From contig CAJULF010000043.1 of the NCBI GenBank assembly GCA_910587135.1, forward strand, positions 1 through 23,097: a stretch of 23,097 nt of DNA. The letters are read 5' to 3'. The notes beneath the pieces were generated by a model, which was not told the DNA's origin, searched no databases, and saw nothing but the letters and a program-made list of their open reading frames with translations. Below, piece after piece: positions 6,704-13,734 of the stretch (positions are counted from its first letter, which is position 1; every line of letters starts with the position of its first letter). The translations under genes and the position numbers were made by a program. This DNA comes from an uncultured Oscillospiraceae bacterium (GTDB lineage: Bacteria; Bacillota; Clostridia; Oscillospirales; Ruminococcaceae).

Positions 6704-6928
6704 TTACTTATCCTCACTTTCGTTGTCAGATGTTCCCGTGTTAGCCGCGTCGGTAAGTCCCTCACCGACTATGTACCCGACCACCGCCGCGCCGCTGAGT
6801 ATCGAGCCCGAGATTTTGTCTGCCGTCTCCTGCGTGCCGTTCCCGAGAACGATAAGTCCCGCCACAAATCCCGCGATAGCTACCCACAGCTTGCGGCTGG
6901 TCAACTTCCTTTTCCAGTTGATTTTCAT
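6704..6928 (-). CDS. Phage holin
   Basis: A 74-aa protein with basic N terminus (MKINWKRKLTSRK), a hydrophobic helix LWVAIAGFVAGLIVLG (~15-30), a second more polar hydrophobic segment SGSILSGAAVVGYIVGEGL (~41-59), and an acidic tail (NESEDK). Small size, hairpin-like topology and position before the amidase mark it as a holin that opens the membrane for the endolysin. GGAGG is 5 nt upstream of the ATG at 6928, which overrides a longer frame beginning with TTG. The ribosome site lies within the end of the XhlA-like gene. Confidence 0.82.
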   Translation of the reverse strand: MKINWKRKLTSRKLWVAIAGFVAGLIVLGNGTQETADKISGSILSGAAVVGYIVGEGLTDAANTGTSDNESEDK

Positions 6929-6929
6929 A

Positions 6930-7244
6930 TTAGCCTCCAATTCCTATCTGGGTAAAAATAAATCCTACCACTATCCCCACAACGGCGGTAACTATGTAGC
7001 CCACTACCTTGCGCCACTTCTCGCCGTCACGTTCCTCCAGTATTTTTAGACGCCCGCCCTGCTCCTCCTGCTCCTTGAGCATTGCTTCCATGCTTGTTGC
7101 CAGCTTTTCGGTCGACGTTGCAAGGCTGTTTATTTTCTCGAACGTGTCTTCCAGCTTGTTGATTCGGCAATTCTGCCGCTTGTTCTCCTCCTCTATCCGC
7201 TTGCGGAACTCCTCGTGCTCCGCGCGGGTTATTGGTGTGTCCAT
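6930..7244 (-). CDS. XhlA-like coiled-coil membrane protein
   Basis: 104 aa: an N-terminal charged coiled coil (~8-78; heptads through INKLEDTFEKINSLATSTEK and LKILEERDGEKW) and one C-terminal membrane helix VVGYIVTAVVGIVVGFIF. This is the arrangement of PBSX XhlA (hemolysin XhlA family), which acts with the holin XhlB and amidase XlyA in PBSX lysis. Here the same trio appears in the same order. GGAGGG lies 5 nt upstream of the ATG. Confidence 0.82.
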   Translation of the reverse strand: MDTPITRAEHEEFRKRIEEENKRQNCRINKLEDTFEKINSLATSTEKLATSMEAMLKEQEEQGGRLKILEERDGEKWRKVVGYIVTAVVGIVVGFIFTQIGIGG

Positions 7245-7259
7245 CTTATCCCTCCATTT

Positions 7260-7364
7260 TTATTTTACGCCGAGCAGCCTGCTCACTTCTACGCGCCATT
7301 TCTCGGGAACATTCTCAAGCTTGATAGTTCCCTTTCTGATCTGCGCCGCGTATATCTTAGCCAT
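7260..7364 (-). CDS. CD1375-family-like small phage protein
   Basis: A 34-aa ORF starting MAKIYAAQIRKGTIKLENV and ending SRLLGVK. Its shape (MAK-Y-A--IRKG---L--VPEK-R-EV--LLG) matches small proteins found between tail-fibre and holin genes of clostridial prophages (CD1375-type, the place of xkdX in PBSX). Function unknown. GGAGG is 8 nt before the ATG; the start overlaps the preceding gene's stop by 8 nt. Confidence 0.75.
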   Translation of the reverse strand: MAKIYAAQIRKGTIKLENVPEKWRVEVSRLLGVK

Positions 7365-7749
7365 TATCCTCACCTCCGATCATTCCGGCAAGCTCGATAA
7401 GAGCGAGCTGCGTGTCGTTGATTTCCGCCGCCTGCTGCTCCTGTGCTATCTCCAGCGCGGACTTCTGCGCGAGCTTCATGCACCAAAGTTGCTCACCGTC
7501 GATATCTTTCAAGGAGAGCTCCACGGGCAGCGTGAAATTGAGCTGCAGGGACTGTCCGCCGCTTCCGTCGTTCACTTCGATTTCAGACAGAGCCTCGCTG
7601 TCGGTGTAGAGCTCTCTCAACTCCTCAAAGCTCGTTTCGTTACGCGCCGCGCGTATTTCCAGCGTTTCGCGCACAGCGTTCTGAAACTGTGTTCTGCCGC
7701 CTATCACGGCTATCGTTTCAATCGTTTTTCCGTTTGCGAATGTTACCAT
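7357..7749 (-). CDS. Phage protein of unknown function downstream of fibre genes
   Basis: 130 aa, no family recognised with confidence. It begins MVTFANGKTIETIAVIGGRT, has a predicted beta-rich N-terminal half and a helical, Glu/Ala/Gln-rich end (ALEIAQEQQAAEINDTQLAL). Small proteins at this position, after the adhesin genes and before XkdX/CD1375-type proteins, are often fibre-associated or assembly proteins; that is inference from place only. AGGAGG is 5 nt before the ATG. Confidence 0.7.
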   Translation of the reverse strand: MVTFANGKTIETIAVIGGRTQFQNAVRETLEIRAARNETSFEELRELYTDSEALSEIEVNDGSGGQSLQLNFTLPVELSLKDIDGEQLWCMKLAQKSALEIAQEQQAAEINDTQLALIELAGMIGGEDNG

Positions 7750-7758
7750 AATTTCCTC

Positions 7759-8823
7759 CTATACCGTCATGTTCATCTTATAAACCGCCCTATAGCCGCG
7801 CGGTTTGACCGTTGTGCTTGTTCCCGACTGTGAGCCTGTAATCTGCGCGGCGCATGCATCGGAAGCAATTGAAATATTGTTATTGCCCGCGGACAGTGCA
7901 ACCGTTTTGGAACTGCCCGCTGTGACACTTGTTCCGTTAAGCGTCATGCCAACGCTTCCGCTGTAATTGGGGATAGTGTATGAACCCGTATCGTAAGCTG
8001 CTCCGACCTCGAGCGAAGCGGTAACGGTTTTAGCCGAAACCATCGTTATCGTACCCTCTGCCTTTGTGTTATAGGCGCCGCCCGGATCTATCGACAGTTC
8101 GTACTCAAAGCCTGCAGAAGTCGGAACAAAGTTCTTGAGCACCGTAGACAAATCTTTATCGCTCTTTCCTTTTGTAAACGTCATATAAGGCAGTGTCCGA
8201 TGTTTGATATAATTGTAATAGGGCTTTTTGATCTGCTCTTTACCGTTTATTTTCACGGAATACAGATACAGATCCATTGGCATTTCGGTATCGGTACCAT
8301 TACTGTCAACAATCATGATACCGCATGTTCCCGAAGTGGCAGTAAGCGTTGTTAATCCGGGATTATATAAAGAGGTCGTTGATGTGGGATCGTGATTCTG
8401 ATTGCTGCCATAAATATCGATATAACCTTTTGAAATGTGAGAATTGTGCGGAAGAGTGCTTTCGATATCACAGCCGTACCACTGAAGCCCCACATACCAT
8501 GAAGTATGGCGACGAAAAGTTAATTCTATTTCTATCACGTCCCCCGCTTTAACCCCTTTAAAATCAATGTATACGCGGTTTGACGACTGCGAAACAAGAT
8601 TTCGGCGGATAACTATTCCAGTATCATACTCGTTAACTGTGAATGTGCTGGGGGACGAAATCCCCGTGGCGTATATATTTATACTTTGTCCCGAGTGTAT
8701 TTCGCGCAGCACCCCGCCCTCATTAGCATGGACAGTATCCAATTCATGCAGAACCCCGCCCGCGTTTACCGTAACGTCCGTCAGCAAGCGAATCGCGCCG
8801 GCTATGTTTGTAAATATCGGCAC
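7759..8823 (-). CDS. Putative tail-tip adhesin / receptor-binding protein
   Basis: 354 aa, GTG start with GGGGG 7 nt upstream. The N terminus contains a doubled motif (VNAGGVLHEL then ANEGGVLREI, residues ~19-42), likely for attachment to the virion. A beta-rich middle (~50-220) rich in Tyr, Ser and Asn follows, then a C-terminal Ig-like region around YTIPNYSGSVGMTLNG. Much of the middle section is visibly more AT-rich than its flanks, suggesting exchange of the receptor-recognition part. No enzymatic motif seen. Position as the last of the fibre genes supports a host-recognition role, but no family was recognised. Confidence 0.65.
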   Translation of the reverse strand: MPIFTNIAGAIRLLTDVTVNAGGVLHELDTVHANEGGVLREIHSGQSINIYATGISSPSTFTVNEYDTGIVIRRNLVSQSSNRVYIDFKGVKAGDVIEIELTFRRHTSWYVGLQWYGCDIESTLPHNSHISKGYIDIYGSNQNHDPTSTTSLYNPGLTTLTATSGTCGIMIVDSNGTDTEMPMDLYLYSVKINGKEQIKKPYYNYIKHRTLPYMTFTKGKSDKDLSTVLKNFVPTSAGFEYELSIDPGGAYNTKAEGTITMVSAKTVTASLEVGAAYDTGSYTIPNYSGSVGMTLNGTSVTAGSSKTVALSAGNNNISIASDACAAQITGSQSGTSTTVKPRGYRAVYKMNMTV

Positions 8824-8834
8824 AGCATTACCCC

Positions 8835-9488
8835 CTAATACTTCCCGTACCAGTAGCCCGAAGGACAGATTGATGTGGTCGGCGCCGCCGTTCCCGTTTT
8901 CAGCACGTTCGGACCCGCGGGACCTTGCGGACCCGTCGCTCCTGTTGCGCCTTTGGCACCGGTTGCTCCCGTATCACCCTTATCACCTTTTGCGCCCTTA
9001 AGGTAGTTGAAGGTTAATGTGGTAGTCGTTCCGCTGGCAGCCGCGGTTACGGAAGGTGTGCCGACCGAGCCTATATTAGACCCTGCGGCGACTTTTACAG
9101 TCGGTGTCGCTCCGGTATCGCCTTTATCGCCCTTTGCCCCGGTAGCACCCTTTGCGCCTGTATCGCCCTTGGGGATAGTCAAGTTTAATGTCGTCTCTGT
9201 CCCATTTGTGGACACCGTTGCCGCTGCGCTGCTCCCTGCCGCGCCCGTAGTTACCGTGCCGATTTTGATATTAGTGACCGCACCTATATCTCCCGCCGAA
9301 TGTGTGTGATTTGCGGCGGCAAAGTCCGAGGCGTGCTTGCCGTCTACCGTGTCGGAATCTCCGCCGTTTGCGGGCATACTTTCCGGGAAATCCTCAATAT
9401 TATCCTTGCGGGTTATAGGGAAATCAATCGTGGGGTTTCCGTTTTCATCAACAGACTCCAATACGACATCTCTTTCAATCGTTGCCAT
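8835..9488 (-). CDS. Collagen-like tail fibre protein
   Basis: 217 aa with two Gly-X-Y tracts (residues 108-127 and 165-193, e.g. GDKGDTGATGAKGATG) that would form a collagen-type triple helix and trimerise the fibre. Each tract follows a similar beta-rich module, GTETTLNLTIPKG and GTTTTLTFNYLKG, so the gene contains an internal duplication. An upstream DTVDGKHASDF...NHTH segment (47-63) is common in phage fibre proteins, with an H-x-H motif that binds metal in several tail tips. The C terminus is a short aromatic cap ending YWYGKY. AAGGAG lies 6 nt before the ATG. Confidence 0.85.
   Translation of the reverse strand: MATIERDVVLESVDENGNPTIDFPITRKDNIEDFPESMPANGGDSDTVDGKHASDFAAANHTHSAGDIGAVTNIKIGTVTTGAAGSSAAATVSTNGTETTLNLTIPKGDTGAKGATGAKGDKGDTGATPTVKVAAGSNIGSVGTPSVTAAASGTTTTLTFNYLKGAKGDKGDTGATGAKGATGATGPQGPAGPNVLKTGTAAPTTSICPSGYWYGKY
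8910..8996 (-). repeat. Gly-X-Y coding repeat, second tract
   Basis: Codes for an uninterrupted G-X-Y run rich in GAK, GDK, GDT, GAT and GPQ triplets. Such in-frame 9-bp periodic DNA is prone to length change by slippage, which would alter fibre length without breaking the frame. Confidence 0.8.
9108..9167 (-). repeat. Gly-X-Y coding repeat, first tract
   Basis: A shorter G-X-Y run (GDT, GAK, GAT, GAK, GDK, GDT, GAT) with nucleotide similarity to the second tract, allowing recombination between the two and loss of the intervening module. Confidence 0.8.
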
Positions 9489-9503
9489 AAACTTCTCCTT
9501 TCC

Positions 9504-9532
9504 AAAAAGTGACGCGACATTTCTGCCGCGCC
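9504..9532 (-). terminator. Possible internal terminator between fibre genes
   Basis: On the minus strand GGCGCGGC and GTCGCGTC (9525-9532 and 9511-9518) form an 8-bp stem with two G-U pairs and a 6-nt loop, followed by A, C and TTTTT (9504-9508). It fills the only sizeable gap in the late operon, so it may attenuate expression of the downstream adhesin and lysis genes. Confidence 0.5.
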
Positions 9533-9542
9533 GTAATTATTA

Positions 9543-10133
9543 TCAGGGTTCGGAGACAACGCGGACAAACAGTTCACCGTTCTGCATATCCGCGGGCGGC
9601 TCTGTGCCGTACCTTACACCGCGCAGTCCGTCAAGCCGTGTCTTATCTTCCGCGGACATAAGTCCCGCAGAGGTGGCAGTGGCTGTGCTTTTGTCAGCCT
9701 TGTTGTTCCAATTTTCAACGTCAGCGGAGGTGATTGCGGGGAGCGCATCCAGCTTTGCCTTGAGCGCGGCGGTAAAATCCTCTGCGGACAAGCCCTTGCC
9801 ATCCTCCTTGTCGACCTTATTGCCGATAGCATTGTTGAGCGTACTCATAACGTCCTGATTGTTGAGTATGTACTCCGCGATCTCTTTAAGGGTATCATAG
9901 GTTTCGGGAGCGCCGCCAATGAGCTCGTCTATCGCCGCGCTGATCTTTGCGTCAACATTTTCACCCGTGGGAATATCGGACACGCTCGTCGCTATCTGCG
10001 CCAGAGCCGCCGAGAGCGTCATTTCCGCGCCTTTGTAGATGACGGCTACATTCTCGCCGTCGGACTTCGCTATGAGCGCCTTAAACTCGTTGTCCACCTT
10101 GATTGTGTCCAGAATATGCTTTACATTTGCCAT
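9543..10133 (-). CDS. Tail fibre protein, second in the fibre cluster
   Basis: 196 aa. It contains segments seen in many phage fibre and appendage proteins: ETYDTLKEIAEYILNNQDVM (~78-97), GKGLSAEDFTAALKAKLDAL, and VENWNNKADKSTATATSAGL. The end (GTEPPADMQNGELFVRVV) resembles the common capping motif of fibre tips. The protein is expected to form an elongated trimer. Its RBS (GGGAGG, about 9 nt upstream) and first 53 bases lie inside the 3' end of the gpH-like gene, a longer overlap than elsewhere in this operon. Confidence 0.78.
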   Translation of the reverse strand: MANVKHILDTIKVDNEFKALIAKSDGENVAVIYKGAEMTLSAALAQIATSVSDIPTGENVDAKISAAIDELIGGAPETYDTLKEIAEYILNNQDVMSTLNNAIGNKVDKEDGKGLSAEDFTAALKAKLDALPAITSADVENWNNKADKSTATATSAGLMSAEDKTRLDGLRGVRYGTEPPADMQNGELFVRVVSEP

Positions 10134-10872
10134 TTAACTGTTCCTCCCTAATTATAAATGTGCCGTTGGGCGCGTTCTCCGCGTCGCGGCTGATGTTCTT
10201 TCCGTCGTATTCCTTGCCGCCAAGCACTACCGTGACTTCGGCATTTCCCGTATAGTCCGCTGTTATCAGCGCCACCCCCGTCGAATCCCCACCGCCTCCC
10301 ACTCCGTAATCGGGCTTGCTCGGGTCACGGAGCCTTGTCGCGACTACACGGCGCTTAAGCCGCGCGAAAAGCTCCGAATGCGCCGTTTCATCGGTGTTGT
10401 GACTCTCTAAGTCGGCGCGGGTCGCTACCGCCCCCGAATCCGTCATGACCGTGATATTGTCAGTTCTCGAAATAACCAGAACGGCGTTGAACTCGATCAG
10501 AAAATCGGGAAACTCCGCGTAGGGCGGTATTTCCTCGCCGATCTCGTCCTGCATTATCGCCAGAAGTACCTCGCTTTCACTGTCGGTTCGGGCGAATATT
10601 CCGATTTGTTTCATTCTCACGGCTTCTGTAACGCCGCTGTTGCGTATCTGCACAAATATCGTGCGCCCGCATTTTTCGGGGAGCTCCTTTGAACCCGCGA
10701 TAGATACGGGCGCATTTATGGGAGCTGTAAGCTCCGTTTGTACGCACAGCTCATCGGCGGCGACCGTTTTGCTGCCGACCGCCGCCCTTGTTATGGTCAG
10801 TTTACCGCCGTTCATAAGCTTCGACAGCAGTTCAAGCCCGCTGTCTGTAAGTTCCGCGCTGCTCCATGCCAT
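10081..10872 (-). CDS. gpH-like tail fibre protein
   Basis: 263 aa. The first ~150 residues match the P2 gpH-type N-terminal domain that joins fibre to baseplate (MAWSSAELTDSGLELLSKL and a later MKQIGIFAR). It includes the fibre motif SHNTDETAHSELFARLK near 155-171, and ends in a short Gly-rich then beta-rich region. It follows gpI directly, as in P2, with GGAGG 9 nt before its ATG. At 263 aa it is much shorter than P2 gpH, so the distal fibre is presumably supplied by the separate proteins downstream. The last 18 residues are encoded within the next gene's start. Confidence 0.82.
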   Translation of the reverse strand: MAWSSAELTDSGLELLSKLMNGGKLTITRAAVGSKTVAADELCVQTELTAPINAPVSIAGSKELPEKCGRTIFVQIRNSGVTEAVRMKQIGIFARTDSESEVLLAIMQDEIGEEIPPYAEFPDFLIEFNAVLVISRTDNITVMTDSGAVATRADLESHNTDETAHSELFARLKRRVVATRLRDPSKPDYGVGGGGDSTGVALITADYTGNAEVTVVLGGKEYDGKNISRDAENAPNGTFIIREEQLNGKCKAYSGHNQGGQRV

Positions 10873-10873
10873 T

Positions 10874-11527
10874 TTATCTTACCTCCGCTCTTATTTTCTT
10901 ATATATTCCTCCGACCGCAAAGCCTGCCCGAAATGCCGTTTTAATGGCAAATATTGAACTGTCGGTTTGCTCCGCTTGGGAATGTATCCGCTTGCTTATG
11001 CCGCAGGTCTTTATCCCTGCGGTCAGATTGAGGTGCTTGTCGGGTATGATCTCAAATATTACCTCATCCAGTACCGAACGCAAGTTCTTCGCATATTGCA
11101 GCTTCCCGATGATTTTCGAGCGCTTTCCTGCGTCGTTCGTGCTGGCATAGATAGCTATTCGGAAGTGATACGGTTCTCCGCCATACTCAAACCACTCCGA
11201 AACCGCAACTTTATCATACATACTGCGCATTGCGGTTTCTACTGCGTATTTTGTGCCTTTGTATTGGTGAACACGGAAACACTCCTTTATTGCGCTTCGC
11301 TTATACATAATCTCCGCATTGTAATCATACCACTCAACCTTGAAATCATATGCGAGCGCATCAAGTAGCTCCTCGGATAAACTTTCAATTGCGGAGTAAA
11401 TTATTGTGTCGTCACTAAGCTCCCAATTTTTCATCAGCTGTTTCACAATGATCTCACCCAGCACCGCAAATGTGGTATCCCTTTTCAGTACCAGTGGATA
11501 CACACGAAATAACTCTTTTTCAGTCAT
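10874..11527 (-). CDS. I: gpI-like tail protein (baseplate wedge)
   Basis: 217 aa resembling P2 gpI (Phage_tail_I family), a baseplate wedge component that carries the fibres. The ALAYDFKVEWYD segment (~57-68) and the following YKRSAIKECFRVHQYKGTKY region are characteristic. ATG at 11527 has GGAGG 8 nt upstream; an ATG two codons earlier is too close to it. The start overlaps the gpJ stop by 8 nt, and the gene lies between gpJ and gpH as in P2. Confidence 0.85.
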   Translation of the reverse strand: MTEKELFRVYPLVLKRDTTFAVLGEIIVKQLMKNWELSDDTIIYSAIESLSEELLDALAYDFKVEWYDYNAEIMYKRSAIKECFRVHQYKGTKYAVETAMRSMYDKVAVSEWFEYGGEPYHFRIAIYASTNDAGKRSKIIGKLQYAKNLRSVLDEVIFEIIPDKHLNLTAGIKTCGISKRIHSQAEQTDSSIFAIKTAFRAGFAVGGIYKKIRAEVR

Positions 11528-12641
11528 TCTCATATCCTCCGCATTTTACGGTGATTGTACCAAGCTGTGCTGCCTCTGTATTTCCTACCGTTCGGAAACT
11601 CGGCTCTGTTACCTCCACACGCTTAATCCCGGTTTGCATAACAAGTTGTATCAAATAAGACGGATTAATATCACGTCCTATCTTAGCCGTTTGCCAATCT
11701 ATGTACTTATCAACCGCCGTCACAACCTCATTTTCCGCAGATGTGATACTCATGCCGCTCCCATCATTTATAAAATAGGTGAGAGTGATATTAAAACTTA
11801 TAGCCTTTGGTGCGGAAACAGCTACAAGATCAGTAAGCGGACGCACCTTCTCATCGTTCAAAGCATTCAAAATATCATGAATCAACTCCTCGCTTGGCAA
11901 TTTGCCGCCCTTGCACAATACTCTGACATCGACTTTCCCCGCAGACGGGGATGTTGCCGTTACATCGGCAACCAATGCCGAAGCGGACTTTGCGTGATAA
12001 ATATACGCTCCCGCCGCTCCTGCGGTTGAATAGCCGTCAACACTTGCTCTCATTCGTTCATATAGTTCAGCATCGGTCTCCGTATCAGCGCCCCCACCGC
12101 TTTCCGTTGTATTTTCCACTGATTTGTAGTATGGGAACACATCAACACAAACGCTGATCTGCTTGGGCAAATAGCCATTGCCGATAGTTCCGGGAAGTGT
12201 GCATTCAGCAGTGGTCTCAACAGCAATCTCTCCAGCAGGGATAACGCTCTCGGAAATGGTCGCAAACATAACAGACCCATCGGCGGTCACTCTTGTACCT
12301 GCCGGTATCACAACAGGAGCGTCCTGCGGTTCGGATATTTCAAATACAATAGAAGTATGTGCCGGGACAGCGGAAAGCCGCTCCACTCCTCTGAATATTT
12401 CACAAAGAGAGTCCAGACAACTGTTTTTTGCGAAGCGCGGAACATTCTGCTTAGCCGCATTATTGGTTATCGCCCTTTCTTGGGATATAACCGACGCAAC
12501 ATAAAGCAGCAGCACTCTGACCGGATCGGCAGGATACAGTGTCCTGCCTGTCCTACTTTGATAATCCTCTATCATCTCGTTTGCAATGCTCTCAGTATCC
12601 GAATCAACAAAAGTTATATCGGGAAATTTTCGTTCATCCAT
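11520..12641 (-). CDS. J: Baseplate J-like protein
   Basis: 373 aa, the usual length of the gpJ/gp47-type baseplate wedge protein. Recognisable sections are the N-terminal IANEMIEDYQSRTGRTLYPADP, the central VVIPAGTRVTADG (~130) and AVETTAECTLPGTIGNGYLP (~158-177), DTETDAELYERMRAS (~207-221), and the late SYLIQLVMQTGIKRVEV. It helps form the ring that triggers sheath contraction. Its ATG overlaps the W-like gene's stop by 8 nt. Confidence 0.92.
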   Translation of the reverse strand: MDERKFPDITFVDSDTESIANEMIEDYQSRTGRTLYPADPVRVLLLYVASVISQERAITNNAAKQNVPRFAKNSCLDSLCEIFRGVERLSAVPAHTSIVFEISEPQDAPVVIPAGTRVTADGSVMFATISESVIPAGEIAVETTAECTLPGTIGNGYLPKQISVCVDVFPYYKSVENTTESGGGADTETDAELYERMRASVDGYSTAGAAGAYIYHAKSASALVADVTATSPSAGKVDVRVLCKGGKLPSEELIHDILNALNDEKVRPLTDLVAVSAPKAISFNITLTYFINDGSGMSITSAENEVVTAVDKYIDWQTAKIGRDINPSYLIQLVMQTGIKRVEVTEPSFRTVGNTEAAQLGTITVKCGGYEND

Positions 12642-12951
12642 CAGACGTCTTCACCTCCACAAAGGGATAAATTATGCCCTTTTCACTGTCCTCTACAAAA
12701 TCTATGTTAACCACCTCCGCGCGAGGCTCAAATTCCTCTATCGCGTCCAAAACAGCTTGATACAACAAAGTCTCTGCTACAGGAATAGGTCGCCCACGAT
12801 AGTCGGAAGACAGCCCCATCCCACGGGCAAGCGGCAGCTCATACTTCTCTGATGACAAAAGGAGCCGTATATTCTGTAGAATTTCTTCATCCTCGCTTTC
12901 GGGAGCGACCGAAAAAGCGGTTGTCTCATTGCCCTTGACGATATGGGTCAT
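12634..12951 (-). CDS. W: gp25/gpW-like baseplate wedge protein
   Basis: 105 aa. The family pattern is clear in the conserved helix ILQNIRLLLSSEKYELPLAR (~24-43) and ending strand region. GPW_gp25 proteins are central wedge subunits and share a fold with lysozyme-like T4 gp25 without enzymatic activity. AGAGGTGA directly precedes the ATG region and overlaps the upstream gene's stop. Confidence 0.9.
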   Translation of the reverse strand: MTHIVKGNETTAFSVAPESEDEEILQNIRLLLSSEKYELPLARGMGLSSDYRGRPIPVAETLLYQAVLDAIEEFEPRAEVVNIDFVEDSEKGIIYPFVEVKTSDG

Positions 12952-12955
12952 AAAA

Positions 12956-13351
12956 TCACCTCTTAAAATACGATGACAGCGAAAGTGTCACCGTGATGCT
13001 CAGAATATTTCCTTTGTTATCTATATGCTCCAGCTTGTTGGTGGCTTTAGTGATTACCCAGCGATATTTTCCAAACTGAGTTTTTCCTATAACGAGCCGT
13101 AACGGTATGCCATCACGAAGGGTATCGTTGATTTTCCTCATTTCTCTTCGGGGATTAAGCCCATGAAAAGCCGACAGTTTTATTGTCATACTGAGCGTTT
13201 CTATATCTTGCCCGGCAAACTCAAGCAGCGGCTTACCGCCTATTCTGTTATGAGTCGCATAACGTGCGCCCGTTGAATAAGTCATACCCGAAAAAGTGCG
13301 CACATGATCGTCGTTGACCTCAAAAACGATATCCCCCAGACTTGCAATCAA
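12956..13351 (-). CDS. U: P2 gpU-like tail protein
   Basis: 131 aa resembling the P2 gpU family: the central YSTGARYATHNRIGGKPLLE followed by FAGQDIETLSMTIKL (~22-58) and a closing SITVTLSLSSYF. P2 gpU is a tail completion/terminator protein, but here the gene sits among baseplate genes between the spike and W, not after the tape measure. The start is a TTG at 13351, 9 nt after AGGAGG, overlapping the previous stop by 4 nt (TTGA); another TTG two codons earlier is only 3 nt from the RBS. Confidence 0.78.
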   Translation of the reverse strand: MIASLGDIVFEVNDDHVRTFSGMTYSTGARYATHNRIGGKPLLEFAGQDIETLSMTIKLSAFHGLNPRREMRKINDTLRDGIPLRLVIGKTQFGKYRWVITKATNKLEHIDNKGNILSITVTLSLSSYFKR

Positions 13352-13734
13352 ATGCAAACACCTCCTATGATGTATCCGTCACCCTCACCATTGGGGAGCA
13401 TTATACAGAGCACGGTTTGTCCCACATAGGGAAGCCACCCATATACGGCAATATTCGCCTTATGCCTCTTGGCGCTAAGCTCTGCCGAAATATTATCCGA
13501 AGATGCCTTCCGATATGATTCTCCCCGTCCGAGCTCTCTGTCTGTGCTTGAATAGCTCTCATTAACTGTCCAAGCCTCGCCGCCGGTCGTAATATCGGCG
13601 GTTATAAGCGGGGAATTTGACAAAACCTTCAATTCTCCGCTAACCATATCAGCTTTATCGGAGAAAATCACCCTTGCGGTTCGGGAATTGGGATCAACGC
13701 TTGATACCTTACCCACTCTTATATCATGCCCCAT
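13348..13734 (-). CDS. gpV-like baseplate spike / assembly protein
   Basis: 128 aa. An N-terminal OB-fold-type pattern (IRVGKVSSVDPNSRTARVIF) and a later YVGQTVLCIMLPNGEGDGYI are typical of the spike protein family (gpV/gp5 N-domain) attached under the hub. It lacks the long C-terminal beta-helix of P2 gpV, so it would make a short spike or an adaptor. The ATG at 13734 (GGAGG 7 nt upstream) overlaps the hub gene's stop by one base (TGATG). Confidence 0.7.
   Translation of the reverse strand: MGHDIRVGKVSSVDPNSRTARVIFSDKADMVSGELKVLSNSPLITADITTGGEAWTVNESYSSTDRELGRGESYRKASSDNISAELSAKRHKANIAVYGWLPYVGQTVLCIMLPNGEGDGYIIGGVCI

Noticed and set aside
7009..7833. A 274-codon plus-strand frame opposite the XhlA-like and fibre-end genes, and similar plus-strand frames at 11406-12029 and 13674-14057
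   Set aside because: No RBS, Cys/Ser/Arg-rich shadow translations, and all run across several clearly real minus-strand genes.
7759..8823. Diversity-generating retroelement target in the adhesin gene
   Set aside because: No template repeat or reverse transcriptase is visible in the window and no near-identical repeat of the gene's 3' end was seen.
8900..9180. Periodic DNA as a CRISPR array or noncoding satellite
   Set aside because: The periodicity is 9 bp and in frame, encoding Gly-X-Y triplets; no repeat-spacer alternation.
9508..9532. Small RNA gene in the gap before the collagen-like fibre
   Set aside because: Only one stem and a U-run, with no promoter nearby; a terminator or attenuator explains it.
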